Assembly (NCBI GenBank): GCA_002083475.1
Contig: LWDI01000080.1
Coordinates: 17,432-81,431 of the forward strand
DNA from: Proteobacteria bacterium SG_bin5
GTDB lineage: Bacteria > Pseudomonadota > Alphaproteobacteria > Sphingomonadales > Sphingomonadaceae
Direction: 5' to 3'
Length of the DNA: 64,000 bases
This document shows, one piece after another, positions 9,562 to 18,349 of this stretch; the stretch's first letter is position 1, and every line of letters begins with the position of its first letter. The translations under genes were made by a program, and so were the position numbers. The notes beneath the pieces are model-generated. The model was not told the DNA's origin and did not search any database. It saw nothing but the letters and a program-made list of their open reading frames with translations.

Positions 9562-10187
9562 TGCGGGCTCATCCTTTTCCGGTGCTCGCCTTGGGCCTCG
9601 CCCTGGCCCTTGGCGGGTGCGGCAAGGTCGAGCGCAGCCTGGGCGGGGCGGAAAACCCCGCCCCGGCCGGCGGCGCGGCGACGACGGCGGCGGCGACGCT
9701 CGCCGATGTCGGCGCGGACGCGAGCGGCAATTTGCATGTCCCCAAGGCCTATCGCGACGCTTATCAATATCTGGGCACTTGGGCGCCGGCCAATGACCCC
9801 GGGGTCGGCTCGAAGGAAATGCACATCGTCTATGTCGCGCCCGGCGCGGTCGCCCAGTTTCGGAAAGCCGGCAAATTCGCCGACGGCACGACGCTGGTGA
9901 AGGAAGTCTACGAAGCCAGCACCGCGCCGATGACGACCGGCACCGTCAGCCGCCCGCAAAAGCTGAAGGGCTGGTTCGTGATGGTGAAGGACAGCAGCAA
10001 CCGCCACGCCGCCACCAATAAATTATGGGGCGACGGCTGGGGCTGGGCGTGGTTCGACGCCGCCAGCCCGACCAAGACCGCCTCGACCGATTATCAAAGC
10101 GATTGCAAAGGCTGCCACGAGCCCGCGCAAAAGACCGATTGGCTCTATACCGATGGGTATCAGCCGCTGAAGGGTCCCGGCGCCTGA
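9561..10187 (+). CDS. lipoprotein cytochrome P460 family protein
   Basis: A 208-residue paralogue of the preceding protein. The leader ends in a lipobox (LGGC at residues 17-20), so it should be lipid-anchored. The mature part has the pattern VPKAYRDAYQYLGTWAP, FRKAGKFADGTTLVKE and a haem motif CKGCH (Cys182, Cys185, His186). One soluble and one lipid-anchored P460 protein from one mRNA suggests electron handover or two different NO/hydroxylamine-related jobs. It is followed by a strong terminator. Confidence 0.85.
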   Translation: MRAHPFPVLALGLALALGGCGKVERSLGGAENPAPAGGAATTAAATLADVGADASGNLHVPKAYRDAYQYLGTWAPANDPGVGSKEMHIVYVAPGAVAQFRKAGKFADGTTLVKEVYEASTAPMTTGTVSRPQKLKGWFVMVKDSSNRHAATNKLWGDGWGWAWFDAASPTKTASTDYQSDCKGCHEPAQKTDWLYTDGYQPLKGPGA

Positions 10188-10233
10188 TCGGCCCGATCAG
10201 ACCCTGACCACGACTTTCCTCCGCGAAGCATTG

Positions 10234-10265
10234 CCCCGCCACCTCGACCAGGTGGCGGGGTTTTT
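10234..10265 (+). terminator. Rho-independent terminator of the P460 operon
   Basis: An 11-bp perfect stem (10234-10244 with 10250-10260), a 5-base loop and T5 directly after. It closes the two-gene P460 operon. Confidence 0.92.
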
Positions 10266-10426
10266 GTTCGCACGATCGCCAATTCAACACGGCCTTCCAC
10301 GAAATTTTACGATCGTGAGCGTCAAACCACGCGCGTTCGAGACAAAAGCGCGCTTGCCTCGCGCCGCCACCGGGTCGATCATTCGGTCGCGGGTGCGTAA
10401 CAATTGACTTTGATTAGGAGGTGGTG

Positions 10427-11365
10427 ATGGCGCACGGCCTCTCCCCCCAATGTTTGTCGACGCTGATCCACCAGCCCAGCAGCGGGCTACGGTCTTACGA
10501 CCAGCTGCGCACCGATAAATTGCCCCGCGTGCGGGCCTTGCGACAAGATGGCTTCGCCGCGCTCCACCAAGCATCATTGCCCGAGGCGAGCGTTCAAGAC
10601 GTGCCGGCGGTGGCCGATCATGTGATCTTCGTCAATTTGCGCCGCTTCGTCCGCTCGCGCGCGTGGATCGGCGGGCGCGAACTCTCGCTCGCGGCGGCGC
10701 CGGGGCATGTCGCGATCCTGCCCGCCGGGGTGCGCTCGTATTGGCAGATCGCGGGCGAGGAAGGCGAGGTGGTTCATCTCCACCTCGCGCCCGATTGCAT
10801 CGCCGCGCTGATGCCCGAAGAGGCGCCGACCGGCGATCTCGGGCTGCGACCGCGCCTGGGGGTCGACGATGCGGTGATCGCCCAGATCGCGCGCAATTGC
10901 CTCGCCGAACTCAGCGAGCCGCTGCCGGCGTGCGCGCTGATGCTGCAAAGCCACGCGCTCGCGCTCGCGGCGCGGCTGCTGCGCGTGCATGGCCGCCGCG
11001 CGACGGCGGGCCGCGCCGCGATCCATTGCGACGCGACCGCGCGCCTTGCCCGCGCGCGCGACTATATCGAGATGAATCTCGGCGCCGACATCGGCCTGGT
11101 CGATATCGCGGCGGCAGCGGGCTTGTCGGTCGCGCATTTCAGCCGGGGATTCCGCGCGATGCACGGCAAAAGCCCGCATCGCTACGTGGTCGAGCGTCGC
11201 ATCGCGCGCGCGCAGCGGCTGATGGCCGATCCCGAGCAGAGCCTCGCCCGCATCGCGCGCGCTTGCGGCTTCGCCTCGCAGCCGCATTTCTCGCGCTGCT
11301 TCGCGCTCGTCACCGGCATGCCGCCGGGGCGCTGGCGGCGCATGGCGTTGCCGGGCTGCCCATGA
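10427..11365 (+). CDS. AraC-family transcriptional regulator
   Basis: A 312-residue AraC-type regulator. The N-terminal cupin-like effector domain covers ~1-190, and the double helix-turn-helix lies at ~205-305 (LVDIAAAAGLSVAHFSRGFR, then LARIARACGFASQPHFSRCF). The ATG at 10427 follows an AGGAG box at 6 bases; an in-frame GTG lies two codons upstream. Its position between the P460 operon and the NsrR-like gene makes regulation of nitrogen-oxide genes plausible. Confidence 0.88.
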   Translation: MAHGLSPQCLSTLIHQPSSGLRSYDQLRTDKLPRVRALRQDGFAALHQASLPEASVQDVPAVADHVIFVNLRRFVRSRAWIGGRELSLAAAPGHVAILPAGVRSYWQIAGEEGEVVHLHLAPDCIAALMPEEAPTGDLGLRPRLGVDDAVIAQIARNCLAELSEPLPACALMLQSHALALAARLLRVHGRRATAGRAAIHCDATARLARARDYIEMNLGADIGLVDIAAAAGLSVAHFSRGFRAMHGKSPHRYVVERRIARAQRLMADPEQSLARIARACGFASQPHFSRCFALVTGMPPGRWRRMALPGCP

Positions 11366-11389
11366 GTGCCGCGGGCAGGCGTCGCGGCT

Positions 11390-11845
11390 TTAGGCCGCAA
11401 GCTCGCCAGGCTCGGCGGCCCCGTCGTGGGGCGCCGCGAGCAGCGCCGCCATCGCGCCGCGCTCTTGCAACAAATCCGCGAGGGTGAAGCCGTCGAGCGT
11501 CGCGAGAAACGCCGCCGCCGCGCGGGCGAGCGCGCCGCGCAGCCCGCAGACGGGCGCGATCACGCAGGTCGCGCAATCGGCCATGTCGAAATCGCGCTCG
11601 GTGAGCCGCACCACCGCGCCGACGTTGATCTCGCGCGCCGGCCGCGCGAGCCGAATACCGCCGCGCCGCCCGCGCACGCTCGCGACGAGCCCCGCGCGGC
11701 CGAGATCGTTGACGACCTTCATCAAATGATTCTGCGAAATCCGGTGCGCGCGCGCCATTTCGGCGATCGAGCACAGCCGCGCCTCGTCCGCCCCCAGATG
11801 GAGCAGCACGCGCAGCGCATAATCGGTGTAGCGGGTGAGGCGCAT
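11390..11845 (-). CDS. nsrR: Rrf2-family NO-responsive repressor (NsrR-like)
   Basis: A 151-residue Rrf2 regulator starting at MRLTRYTDYALR. The winged helix has RISQNHLMKVVNDLGRAG and the wing GRRGGIRL. Three cysteines in DCATCVIAPVCGL give a C-x2-C-x5-C iron-sulfur motif; E. coli NsrR has C-x4-C-x5-C, so the first spacing is shorter. NsrR proteins lose DNA binding when NO attacks the cluster. It is divergent from a truncated haemoglobin/flavohaemoglobin operon, the classical NsrR target, and a matching operator lies between the two starts. Confidence 0.85.
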   Translation of the reverse strand: MRLTRYTDYALRVLLHLGADEARLCSIAEMARAHRISQNHLMKVVNDLGRAGLVASVRGRRGGIRLARPAREINVGAVVRLTERDFDMADCATCVIAPVCGLRGALARAAAAFLATLDGFTLADLLQERGAMAALLAAPHDGAAEPGELAA

Positions 11846-11859
11846 CGTCGGCGATGAAT

Positions 11860-11882
11860 ATATGTATTCCGCTTGCATCTTT
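11860..11882. promoter_or_regulatory. candidate NsrR operator
   Basis: Read on the minus strand this is AAGATGCA, 5 bases, then AATACAT. Both halves agree with the known E. coli NsrR site (AAGATGCA...AATACATCTT). It lies 15 bases upstream of the nsrR start and ~50 bases from the divergent haemoglobin start, so it can serve both promoters. Confidence 0.6.
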
Positions 11883-11931
11883 CCAGCGGCGAATTAGATG
11901 CGTTTGCGATACATGATTTAGCGAGTCGCCG

Positions 11932-12369
11932 ATGCCCGCCCCGTCCCGAACGCCCGCCGCGCCGCCAATGCCGGATGTCGCCGCGCCCGCCGCGCTTTTC
12001 CCCACGGACGCGCTCGCGCGGTTGGTCGATCATTTCTACGCCGCCGTCCGCGCCGACGCGCTGCTCGGCCCGGTTTTCGCCGACGCGGTCGAGGATTGGC
12101 CGCAGCATCAAGCGCGGCTCACCGATTTCTGGTCGTCGGTGATGACGACGAGCGGGCGCTACAAGGGCAATCCGGTCGCCGCGCATGCGGCCCATGCGAA
12201 TCGAATCTCGCCCGAAATGTTCAATCGCTGGCTCGAACTTTGGGCCAAGAGCACGCGCGAGACCATGCCGCCCGAAGCCGCGGCGGCGCTCCAGGCCAAG
12301 GCCGCGCGGATCGCGATCAGCCTGAAGCTCGCGCTTTATTTCCGCCTTCCCGCCCGCGCTGGGGCGTAA
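11932..12369 (+). CDS. group III truncated haemoglobin
   Basis: A 145-residue globin. The pattern LVDHFYAAVRADALLGPVF, DFWSSVMTTSGRYKGNP and AAHAAHANRISPEMFNRWL is that of group III truncated haemoglobins, with the proximal haem histidine expected in the GNPVAAHAAH segment. The family binds O2, peroxide or NO, and several members are induced by nitrosative stress. It lies divergent from nsrR and 15 bases before the broken hmp, so it is the first gene of an NO-detoxification operon. Confidence 0.88.
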   Translation: MPAPSRTPAAPPMPDVAAPAALFPTDALARLVDHFYAAVRADALLGPVFADAVEDWPQHQARLTDFWSSVMTTSGRYKGNPVAAHAAHANRISPEMFNRWLELWAKSTRETMPPEAAAALQAKAARIAISLKLALYFRLPARAGA

Positions 12370-12384
12370 CCACAGGACCAAGCC

Positions 12385-13581
12385 ATGCTCACCCCCGAAC
12401 AGATTCCGCTCATCAAAGCCACCGTTCCCGCGCTCGAAGCGCATGGCGTCGCGATCACCGAGACGATGTATCGCCATTTGTTCAAGGACGCGACGGTGCG
12501 CGACCTGTTCAACCAGGCCAATCACGAAAACGGCATGCAGCCGCGCGCGCTGGCGGCGGCGATCCTGGCTTAGGCCAAGCATATCGACGCGCTCGGCGCG
12601 CTTTCGCCGATGGTCGAGCGGATCGCGCAGAAACACGTCGGCTTGCAGATTCTGCCCGAGCATTATCCCTATGTCGCCGCCGCCTTGCTCACCGCGATCA
12701 AGGAAGTGCTGGGCGACGCCGCGACCGACGAGATCATGGCGGCCTGGGGCAATGCCTATTGGGCGCTCGCCGACATTTTGATTGGGCGCGAGCGGACGCT
12801 GTACGGCGCGATCGCCGAAATGCCGGGCGGCTGGAGCGGCTGGCGCGATTTCGTGATCGAGGCGGTGATCCCCGAATGCGCGGTGATCAGCAGCTTCGTG
12901 CTGCGCCCGGTCGATGGCGCGCCGGTGATGGCGCACAAGCCCGGCCAATATCTGACGTTCAATCTCGATCTGGGCGATGGCGCGCCGACCAAGCGCAATT
13001 ATTCGATCTCGGGCGCGGCCAATGGCGAGACCTATCGCATCTCGGTGAAGCGCGAGCCCGAGGGGCGCGCCTCGGTGTGGATGCATGACGAAGCGCGCGT
13101 CGGCACGGTGCTGCGCGTCGCCCCGCCCGCCGGCGATTTCTTCCTGCCCGACGCGCCCGAGCGCCCGGTGGTGCTGATGAGCGGCGGGGTGGGGCTGACG
13201 CCGATGGTCGCGATGCTCGAGACGATCGCCGAGCGCCATCCCGATCTGCCGGTCCATTATGTCCATGGCACGCTCAACGGCGAGACGCATGCGATGCGCG
13301 ACCATGTCGCCCAGCTCTGCGCGGGGCGCGACAATTTGCGCGCGAGCGTCTTTTACGAAGTCCCCCGGCTCGAGGACGCGGCGGGGCGCGATTATGACCA
13401 TGACGGGCGCATCACCCCCGCCTGGCTGCTGAGCCAGACCGAGACGAGCGAGGCTGAATATTATCTCTGCGGCCCGCGCCCCTTCCTGGCGGCGATGGTG
13501 CGCGCGCTGAACGAGGGCGGGGTGCCGCGCGAGCGCGTGCATTTCGAATATTTCGGTCCGGCGGACAGCGATTTGGTGTGA
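12385..13581 (+). pseudogene. hmp: flavohaemoglobin (NO dioxygenase) interrupted by an amber codon
   Basis: Read through, the frame gives a 398-codon flavohaemoglobin, the normal length (E. coli Hmp has 396 residues). The order is a globin domain, an FAD-binding domain (RNYSISGAANGETYRISVKR) and an NAD-binding domain (VLMSGGVGLTPM, YYLCGPRPFLAAM, ending HFEYFGP). Codon 63 (12571-12573) is TAG, in frame, in the context AAAILA-stop-AKHIDAL. The family has tyrosine there (AYAxNIxxL), so a single base change TAT/TAC to TAG explains it. No frame change and no other lesion is seen. A restart at ATG 12610 would miss the first globin helices. Either a very recent nonsense mutation, a sequencing error, or amber readthrough. 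Confidence 0.9.
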
Positions 13582-13898
13582 GCGGCGCCCGGCTCGGCGG
13601 AAGACTGGCGCCCCGCGCTGGATAAAAATAACGAATATGAGTCGCCGTTCTCACTACTCTAGCGCCGCTTCTTGGCGCCGGCTACCGACCAGCGCCGCAC
13701 CACAGCGCCGCTGAGTCTATGAAGGGTACGCTGAGTTGGACCAACTCGCGAGCAACGAAACCCGCGTTGACGGTCCGACCGGGCTTCACAGGTGCCGGTG
13801 GCAGGGACATTCGCAGGAGGACGGCCGAGAACATATAGTAAACAGACAGGGTGTTCACCCCCGATTGATAAGTGCGTGTTTCCCGGCTATCAGAGTAT
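13582..13898. other. boundary region with palindrome, no gene seen
   Basis: A 317-base gene-free stretch in which composition changes from extreme GC-rich to a lower-GC style. It holds a perfect 7-bp-arm palindrome with a single central base (13733-13747, GAGTTGG-A-CCAACTC) and repeated agcgccgc words. It may contain the left end of the acquired region. No tRNA-like sequence was found here. Confidence 0.45.
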
Positions 13899-14375
13899 AT
13901 GCGTTACACTCAAAGCCAGGTTCGTGGACTGATTTCGATTTCGGTCGATGACTTCAAGACGTGGCGTAAGCTCATCTCGGCCTTGGCTGCGCACAAAGGA
14001 CACGGCCCGACGTTCACGCCGGGCGACGTCGTGGCCCTGGCAATCGTCGCCGAGTTAGTGCGGGATTTTGGAATCCGAGTCGGGACGATAGCGGCTCAGC
14101 TCGATCGCCTTTTTGCCGACTGTCATGGTCGATCCTGGGTTTCGTTGGAAAGCTGCGTGGTGCTCCTCAAAGTTGACGAGGTTCAGCTGACAGATGAAGC
14201 CGCGGCGCAGGGCCGGCTGAGCGAGCAGACCACGATCGCCGTTCCCTGCGGTCGCATCATTGCGCGCCTTCAATCCGCGCTGACGGACTCAGAGGCCGAT
14301 ACAGCACAGGGCTATCTGCATTTTCCACCCACGTCGCTCACCGGCGCGCTCGAACGCAGCGGTAAGCGCGCATGA
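13899..14375 (+). CDS. MerR-like helix-turn-helix protein of a restriction-modification operon
   Basis: A 158-residue protein starting MRYTQSQVRGLISISVDD. The first ~70 residues (VDDFKTWRKLIS..., FTPGDVVALAIVAELV, FGIRVGTIA) resemble a MerR-type winged helix that reads the operon promoter or the DNA target. The C-terminal half is not recognised. The alternative GTG at 13872 would add nine residues. Its stop overlaps the methyltransferase start (ATGA), so it is the first gene of a tightly coupled three-gene operon. A role as transcriptional controller of the modification genes is an inference. Confidence 0.65.
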   Translation: MRYTQSQVRGLISISVDDFKTWRKLISALAAHKGHGPTFTPGDVVALAIVAELVRDFGIRVGTIAAQLDRLFADCHGRSWVSLESCVVLLKVDEVQLTDEAAAQGRLSEQTTIAVPCGRIIARLQSALTDSEADTAQGYLHFPPTSLTGALERSGKRA

Positions 14376-17300
14376 CGACGGTGACGCCTCGGCCCCTAGA
14401 CCAGGGTTGGAAGGACCGCCTTGGCCTAACCCACCGGCGCTCACCCGAACTCTACGAGTCCGTCGCAGCCGTCCGGGATGTCCCGCACGCCGCAGCCATC
14501 CGGGCGGCATTGGAAGAGATGGGCCTATCCGCGGTCTTCTGCGTCCAAGGCGTCCCGACCGTCGCGATCCTCGCGGCCGATGAATACGATCGCGCCGCCG
14601 TCGTCGACCTTCACGGCGCGCTGTGGAATCAGGGCTTGGCGAGCCTGCTCCTCGTTATCGCCAGCGATACGTTGCGCGTTTTTTCACTCGCTCGCACACC
14701 GCTCAAGGATCCCGGCGACGTCTTCGAAACCCGGTGTCTCATCGAGACACTGAGCCTCACGGCGGAAGTCCTGCAGTTTCAGAACCTGATCTATGGCGCA
14801 GAATCTGGCCGCCTTTGGCGCGACTACGGCGACTTCTTCAAGCCGAAGGAGCGCATCGATCAGGTACTGCTCGATAATCTCAATGCATCCCATACGCTGT
14901 TGCAGACTGAGGGACTGTCTTCGGATTCCGCGCAGGCGCTTCTCATCCAAGCGATGTTCATTGCCTACCTCGAAGACCGGGAAATCGTCACACCGGCCTA
15001 TTTCGCCACCGTTTCTGAAAAGGCCTCGAACAGCTTCTTGGAGCTGCTCGCTTCAAACGACGTTGCAGCGTTTCGAGCCTTTTTCCAAACGCTTCGCAAC
15101 GATTTCAATGGCGACCTGTTTGTCGCACCCTGTTCGTTCGAACCCGATTCCGAAGCACCTGAGATTACCATCGCGCAGTTGGCGATCCTCGCTCGGTTTC
15201 GATCTGGGCGCGAGGAGATGGGCCAAGGCGGCCAGCAGCGCTTTTGGGGCTATGACTTCCGCTACATACCAATCGAACTGATAAGCGCCGTCTACGATCG
15301 CTTCCTCGGCGAGAGGGAAGAAGAGCGGCGGGCGAAGGGTGCCTACTACACGCCGATGTTTTTGGCCGACACGGTCGTGTCCCAAGTTTGGGACATGCTG
15401 TCGGATAAGGTCCGGACAAAAGGTCAATTTCTCGACCCGGCGTGCGGATCGGGGGTTTTTCTCGTCCGTTCCTTCCAGCGTCTTTGCGAACACTGGCGCC
15501 TGAATCATCAGAAGCGCACGATCCCCTGGAAGACACTGCAAGGACTCCTTAGCCAAATTCACGGTTGGGATCTGAATGGCGGTGCGATCCGGGTGGCCGT
15601 CTTTTCGCTCTATGTGGCTTTGCTGGAGGAGGTTTCACCTCGGGATATTCGGGAACTCATCACCCGCGGAAAGATCCTGCCCGAGCTGTGGGGCAAGACG
15701 TTGGTCTGCCGTGATTTCTTCGACGTAGAGCCCGACGTCACTCAATTCGACGTTATCATCGGCAATCCGCCCTGGACCAGCCGCCGTGGACCAGACCGGT
15801 CGTCGATCAAGTGGAGCAAGGCAACCTCGCACCCGATGCCGGGTAAGGAAGACGCATGGGCGTTCAGTTGGAAGGCGCTCATCCACCTGGCAGATGAAGG
15901 AGTCATCGCCTTCCTCCTCCCTTCGATGGAGTTCCTGCACAATCACGCCCAGAACACGGTCGATGCTCGCCAAGCCTTCTTCAGAAAGGCATTGGTTCGT
16001 CGTGTCATTAACTTCGCCGACTTGCGCTTCCAGCTCTTCGAAAAGGCGCATCGCCCTACCGCTCTTATTATCTTCGGCAAGATTAAGGCGGACGAATTTC
16101 CCTACCGCTTCGACTATTGGGCGCCGAAGGCCGATCTCAATCTGCGGATAAAGCGGGTCATTACTCTCAGCAGTGCGGACAGGGTCGAACTCGATGTTGA
16201 GTCAGTTTTCGACAACTCGCTGATCTTCAAACAGCGGCTCTGGATGCGGGAACCCGATGCAAAGCTTTTCGGATATTTTGCAAGGTTTCCCAAGCTCGGC
16301 GCGGTCGTGACGGACTTTGGAAGCCTGAGCCGCAAACGGACACCGCTAACCGGGCAATGGGTCATCGGTCAGGGTTATCAGCCTTACACCGGCGGCGACG
16401 ACGAAGATGAAGCTGAAGAGAATGCGACGAAAGCCAAACCCCTGCAGAGCGACTATGTCGGCAAACTGCCCGATCTGCCGGTAAACGCCTTCTCTCGCCT
16501 GTTCCAATCTTCGCGTGACCTGCTACCCGCGCCTTCCACCATTGTGCGGCGGCGCGGTTTCGAAGCCGGCTTCAACGGGAACCGCGTTTTGGTTCCTCGC
16601 GGTGTGGAGAAAAACCGACTGCGCGCCGCATATTGTACGGATCCCCTCACGTTCGAGGACATCCTTCAGGCGATCGTCGTGCCGGAAGGCGGCGGCGACC
16701 GTGCCAAAGTATTGACCGCGCTTTTGAACAGCCGCGTGGCGATCTGGTATGCTTTCCACGGGACGGCGTCGTTCGGCTCGGACCGACCGGAGGTAAAACA
16801 AGCCGACCTGCGCAGGTTGCCGTTCCCAGCGGCGTCGGACCTCCCTGACGCGAAGGCCGCGACCCGTGCTGCTGAAGCGATGATCGCGATCATCGACGCT
16901 GCCCAGGCCCGCGACCAAAGAGCTTTTTCGCTCGATGCGGACGCTGGTGACGTCCTCGGCGAAATCGACAAGTTGGCTTACGCCTATTTCGGGCTTTCGG
17001 ACGATGAGATCGCGATCATTGAGGATACGGTCTCCACGATCCTTCCCGCCCTTCAGCCCCACGAAGGCCACTTCCCGAAGCTTTGGAACGCGCCTGATGC
17101 CGACGATCGTGCGCGATATGCCCAAACCCTTTCGACGAGCTTGGCCGACTGGTTTTCCGGAGAAAGGATCGGCACTCGTCTCGTCGCCAAAGGGGCTGAT
17201 CTGGCGATCCTACGGCTTCGGTTAGGCGGAGACGAGGATTATGCTGAAGACCGAAACGGCGAACTAGGATCGGTACTAGAGGAACTCTCAAAGCACATCC

Positions 17301-17491
17301 ATCGCCCGCTCGATGGAAATTTCCAGCTGATGCCGGATCTCCGCGTCTTTGCGGGTGAGTGCCTCTATCTGATTAAGCCGCTGCAACTGCGCTTCTGGCT
17401 GCGCTCAGCGGCGCTCGCGGATGCTGATGAGATCGCCCTTGATCTCCAGCAGGCGATTGACCCCAGCCCTTCCCGCTGGAGTCAGCATTGA
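14372..17491 (+). CDS. Eco57I-type N6-adenine DNA methyltransferase
   Basis: A 1039-residue class I SAM-dependent methyltransferase. Motif X/I region: GAYYTPMFLADTVV, then LDPACGSGVFLV (Asp355), and the catalytic NPPW at Asn465, which fits adenine-N6 methylation. The ~320-residue N-terminal region has a small beta-rich part and a helical part but no clear PD-(D/E)XK site. The ~500-residue C-terminal part, with an RPEVKQADLRRLPFP segment, is the likely target-recognition region. It is coupled at both ends (ATGA with the MerR-like gene, TGATG with the nuclease-like gene). Similar proteins occur in type IIG enzymes and in multigene phage-defence modules. Confidence 0.88.
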   Translation: MTTVTPRPLDQGWKDRLGLTHRRSPELYESVAAVRDVPHAAAIRAALEEMGLSAVFCVQGVPTVAILAADEYDRAAVVDLHGALWNQGLASLLLVIASDTLRVFSLARTPLKDPGDVFETRCLIETLSLTAEVLQFQNLIYGAESGRLWRDYGDFFKPKERIDQVLLDNLNASHTLLQTEGLSSDSAQALLIQAMFIAYLEDREIVTPAYFATVSEKASNSFLELLASNDVAAFRAFFQTLRNDFNGDLFVAPCSFEPDSEAPEITIAQLAILARFRSGREEMGQGGQQRFWGYDFRYIPIELISAVYDRFLGEREEERRAKGAYYTPMFLADTVVSQVWDMLSDKVRTKGQFLDPACGSGVFLVRSFQRLCEHWRLNHQKRTIPWKTLQGLLSQIHGWDLNGGAIRVAVFSLYVALLEEVSPRDIRELITRGKILPELWGKTLVCRDFFDVEPDVTQFDVIIGNPPWTSRRGPDRSSIKWSKATSHPMPGKEDAWAFSWKALIHLADEGVIAFLLPSMEFLHNHAQNTVDARQAFFRKALVRRVINFADLRFQLFEKAHRPTALIIFGKIKADEFPYRFDYWAPKADLNLRIKRVITLSSADRVELDVESVFDNSLIFKQRLWMREPDAKLFGYFARFPKLGAVVTDFGSLSRKRTPLTGQWVIGQGYQPYTGGDDEDEAEENATKAKPLQSDYVGKLPDLPVNAFSRLFQSSRDLLPAPSTIVRRRGFEAGFNGNRVLVPRGVEKNRLRAAYCTDPLTFEDILQAIVVPEGGGDRAKVLTALLNSRVAIWYAFHGTASFGSDRPEVKQADLRRLPFPAASDLPDAKAATRAAEAMIAIIDAAQARDQRAFSLDADAGDVLGEIDKLAYAYFGLSDDEIAIIEDTVSTILPALQPHEGHFPKLWNAPDADDRARYAQTLSTSLADWFSGERIGTRLVAKGADLAILRLRLGGDEDYAEDRNGELGSVLEELSKHIHRPLDGNFQLMPDLRVFAGECLYLIKPLQLRFWLRSAALADADEIALDLQQAIDPSPSRWSQH

Positions 17492-18120
17492 TGGTGGTCG
17501 GCGATGCGCAGGCCTGGGCCGATAAATTTGTAACCTTCGACAACCGCTTCCTACAGCGGATCATCGCCGTATGGCCGTCCTGCATGGCGCTCCTGCCAGG
17601 GCAACCTCACGAAGACACAATCACTATCAACCTCGTCGACTTGCTATGGAAGGACGCGACTGTCCGTCGCCTTTGCCATTGGATAGAGTATCAGTACGAG
17701 CCCTTTGGGCTGGCGCCGGATGGCTCAAAATTCAGCAAGGGCAAGATCGACATCGGCGTCCTGCTCACTTGGAAACGCGATCTCTACCTGGCCTATGAAT
17801 GCAAGCGGCTGAACGTTGTCGGACCAAGCGGACGCAGTTCTCTTGCGACAGCCTACGTAACGCAGGGGATGATGCGCTTCTTGACGGAGCAGTATGCCGA
17901 GGGCCTGCCGGTCGGTTGTTTGCTCGGCTATGTGATGGATGGCGATGTGGCGTTTGCCAGCACAGCTGTGAACGCCGCGATCACGGCTCATGCGCCCTTG
18001 CTACTCCTGGCAGGCCCGGACCCAATGCCGCCGGTGGCCGGAACCTCAAGATTTGCGACGCTTCACAATCGGTCGCCGGCCGCCAACATCAGCCTACGGC
18101 ACGCGCTCTTGCCGCGCTGA
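17491..18120 (+). CDS. PD-(D/E)XK-like nuclease subunit
   Basis: A 209-residue protein starting at the ATG that overlaps the methyltransferase stop. KGKIDIGVLLTWKRDLYLAYECKRLN gives Asp87, Glu103 and Lys105 in the D...ExK spacing of the PD-(D/E)XK nuclease fold, and an upstream acidic residue (Glu41 in PHEDTITINLV) fits the first position. It is a plausible cleaving partner for the methyltransferase. No name is assigned. If the active site is real, this is a two-subunit restriction system with a separate MerR-like gene. Confidence 0.65.
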   Translation: MVVGDAQAWADKFVTFDNRFLQRIIAVWPSCMALLPGQPHEDTITINLVDLLWKDATVRRLCHWIEYQYEPFGLAPDGSKFSKGKIDIGVLLTWKRDLYLAYECKRLNVVGPSGRSSLATAYVTQGMMRFLTEQYAEGLPVGCLLGYVMDGDVAFASTAVNAAITAHAPLLLLAGPDPMPPVAGTSRFATLHNRSPAANISLRHALLPR

Positions 18121-18349
18121 CGTCGAGTATCCGATGCCTTCATAGGCCGACTGGGCAAAACGGCCGCTCCAGCAAGCCGCTCGCCAGGTCTGCCGGATGA
18201 TAAGCGTGGCTTATCGCAGTTAGTTGCGGGAGATATTGGCTTATTGAGCCAGACCGCTGGATAACTGCTGGAGACACGTGGATCGGTTCTCTTTTGCCGG
18301 ACCGTGGTTCGCGTGACTGAAAATTTCGTCACGCAGCAAGGAGTCCGGC

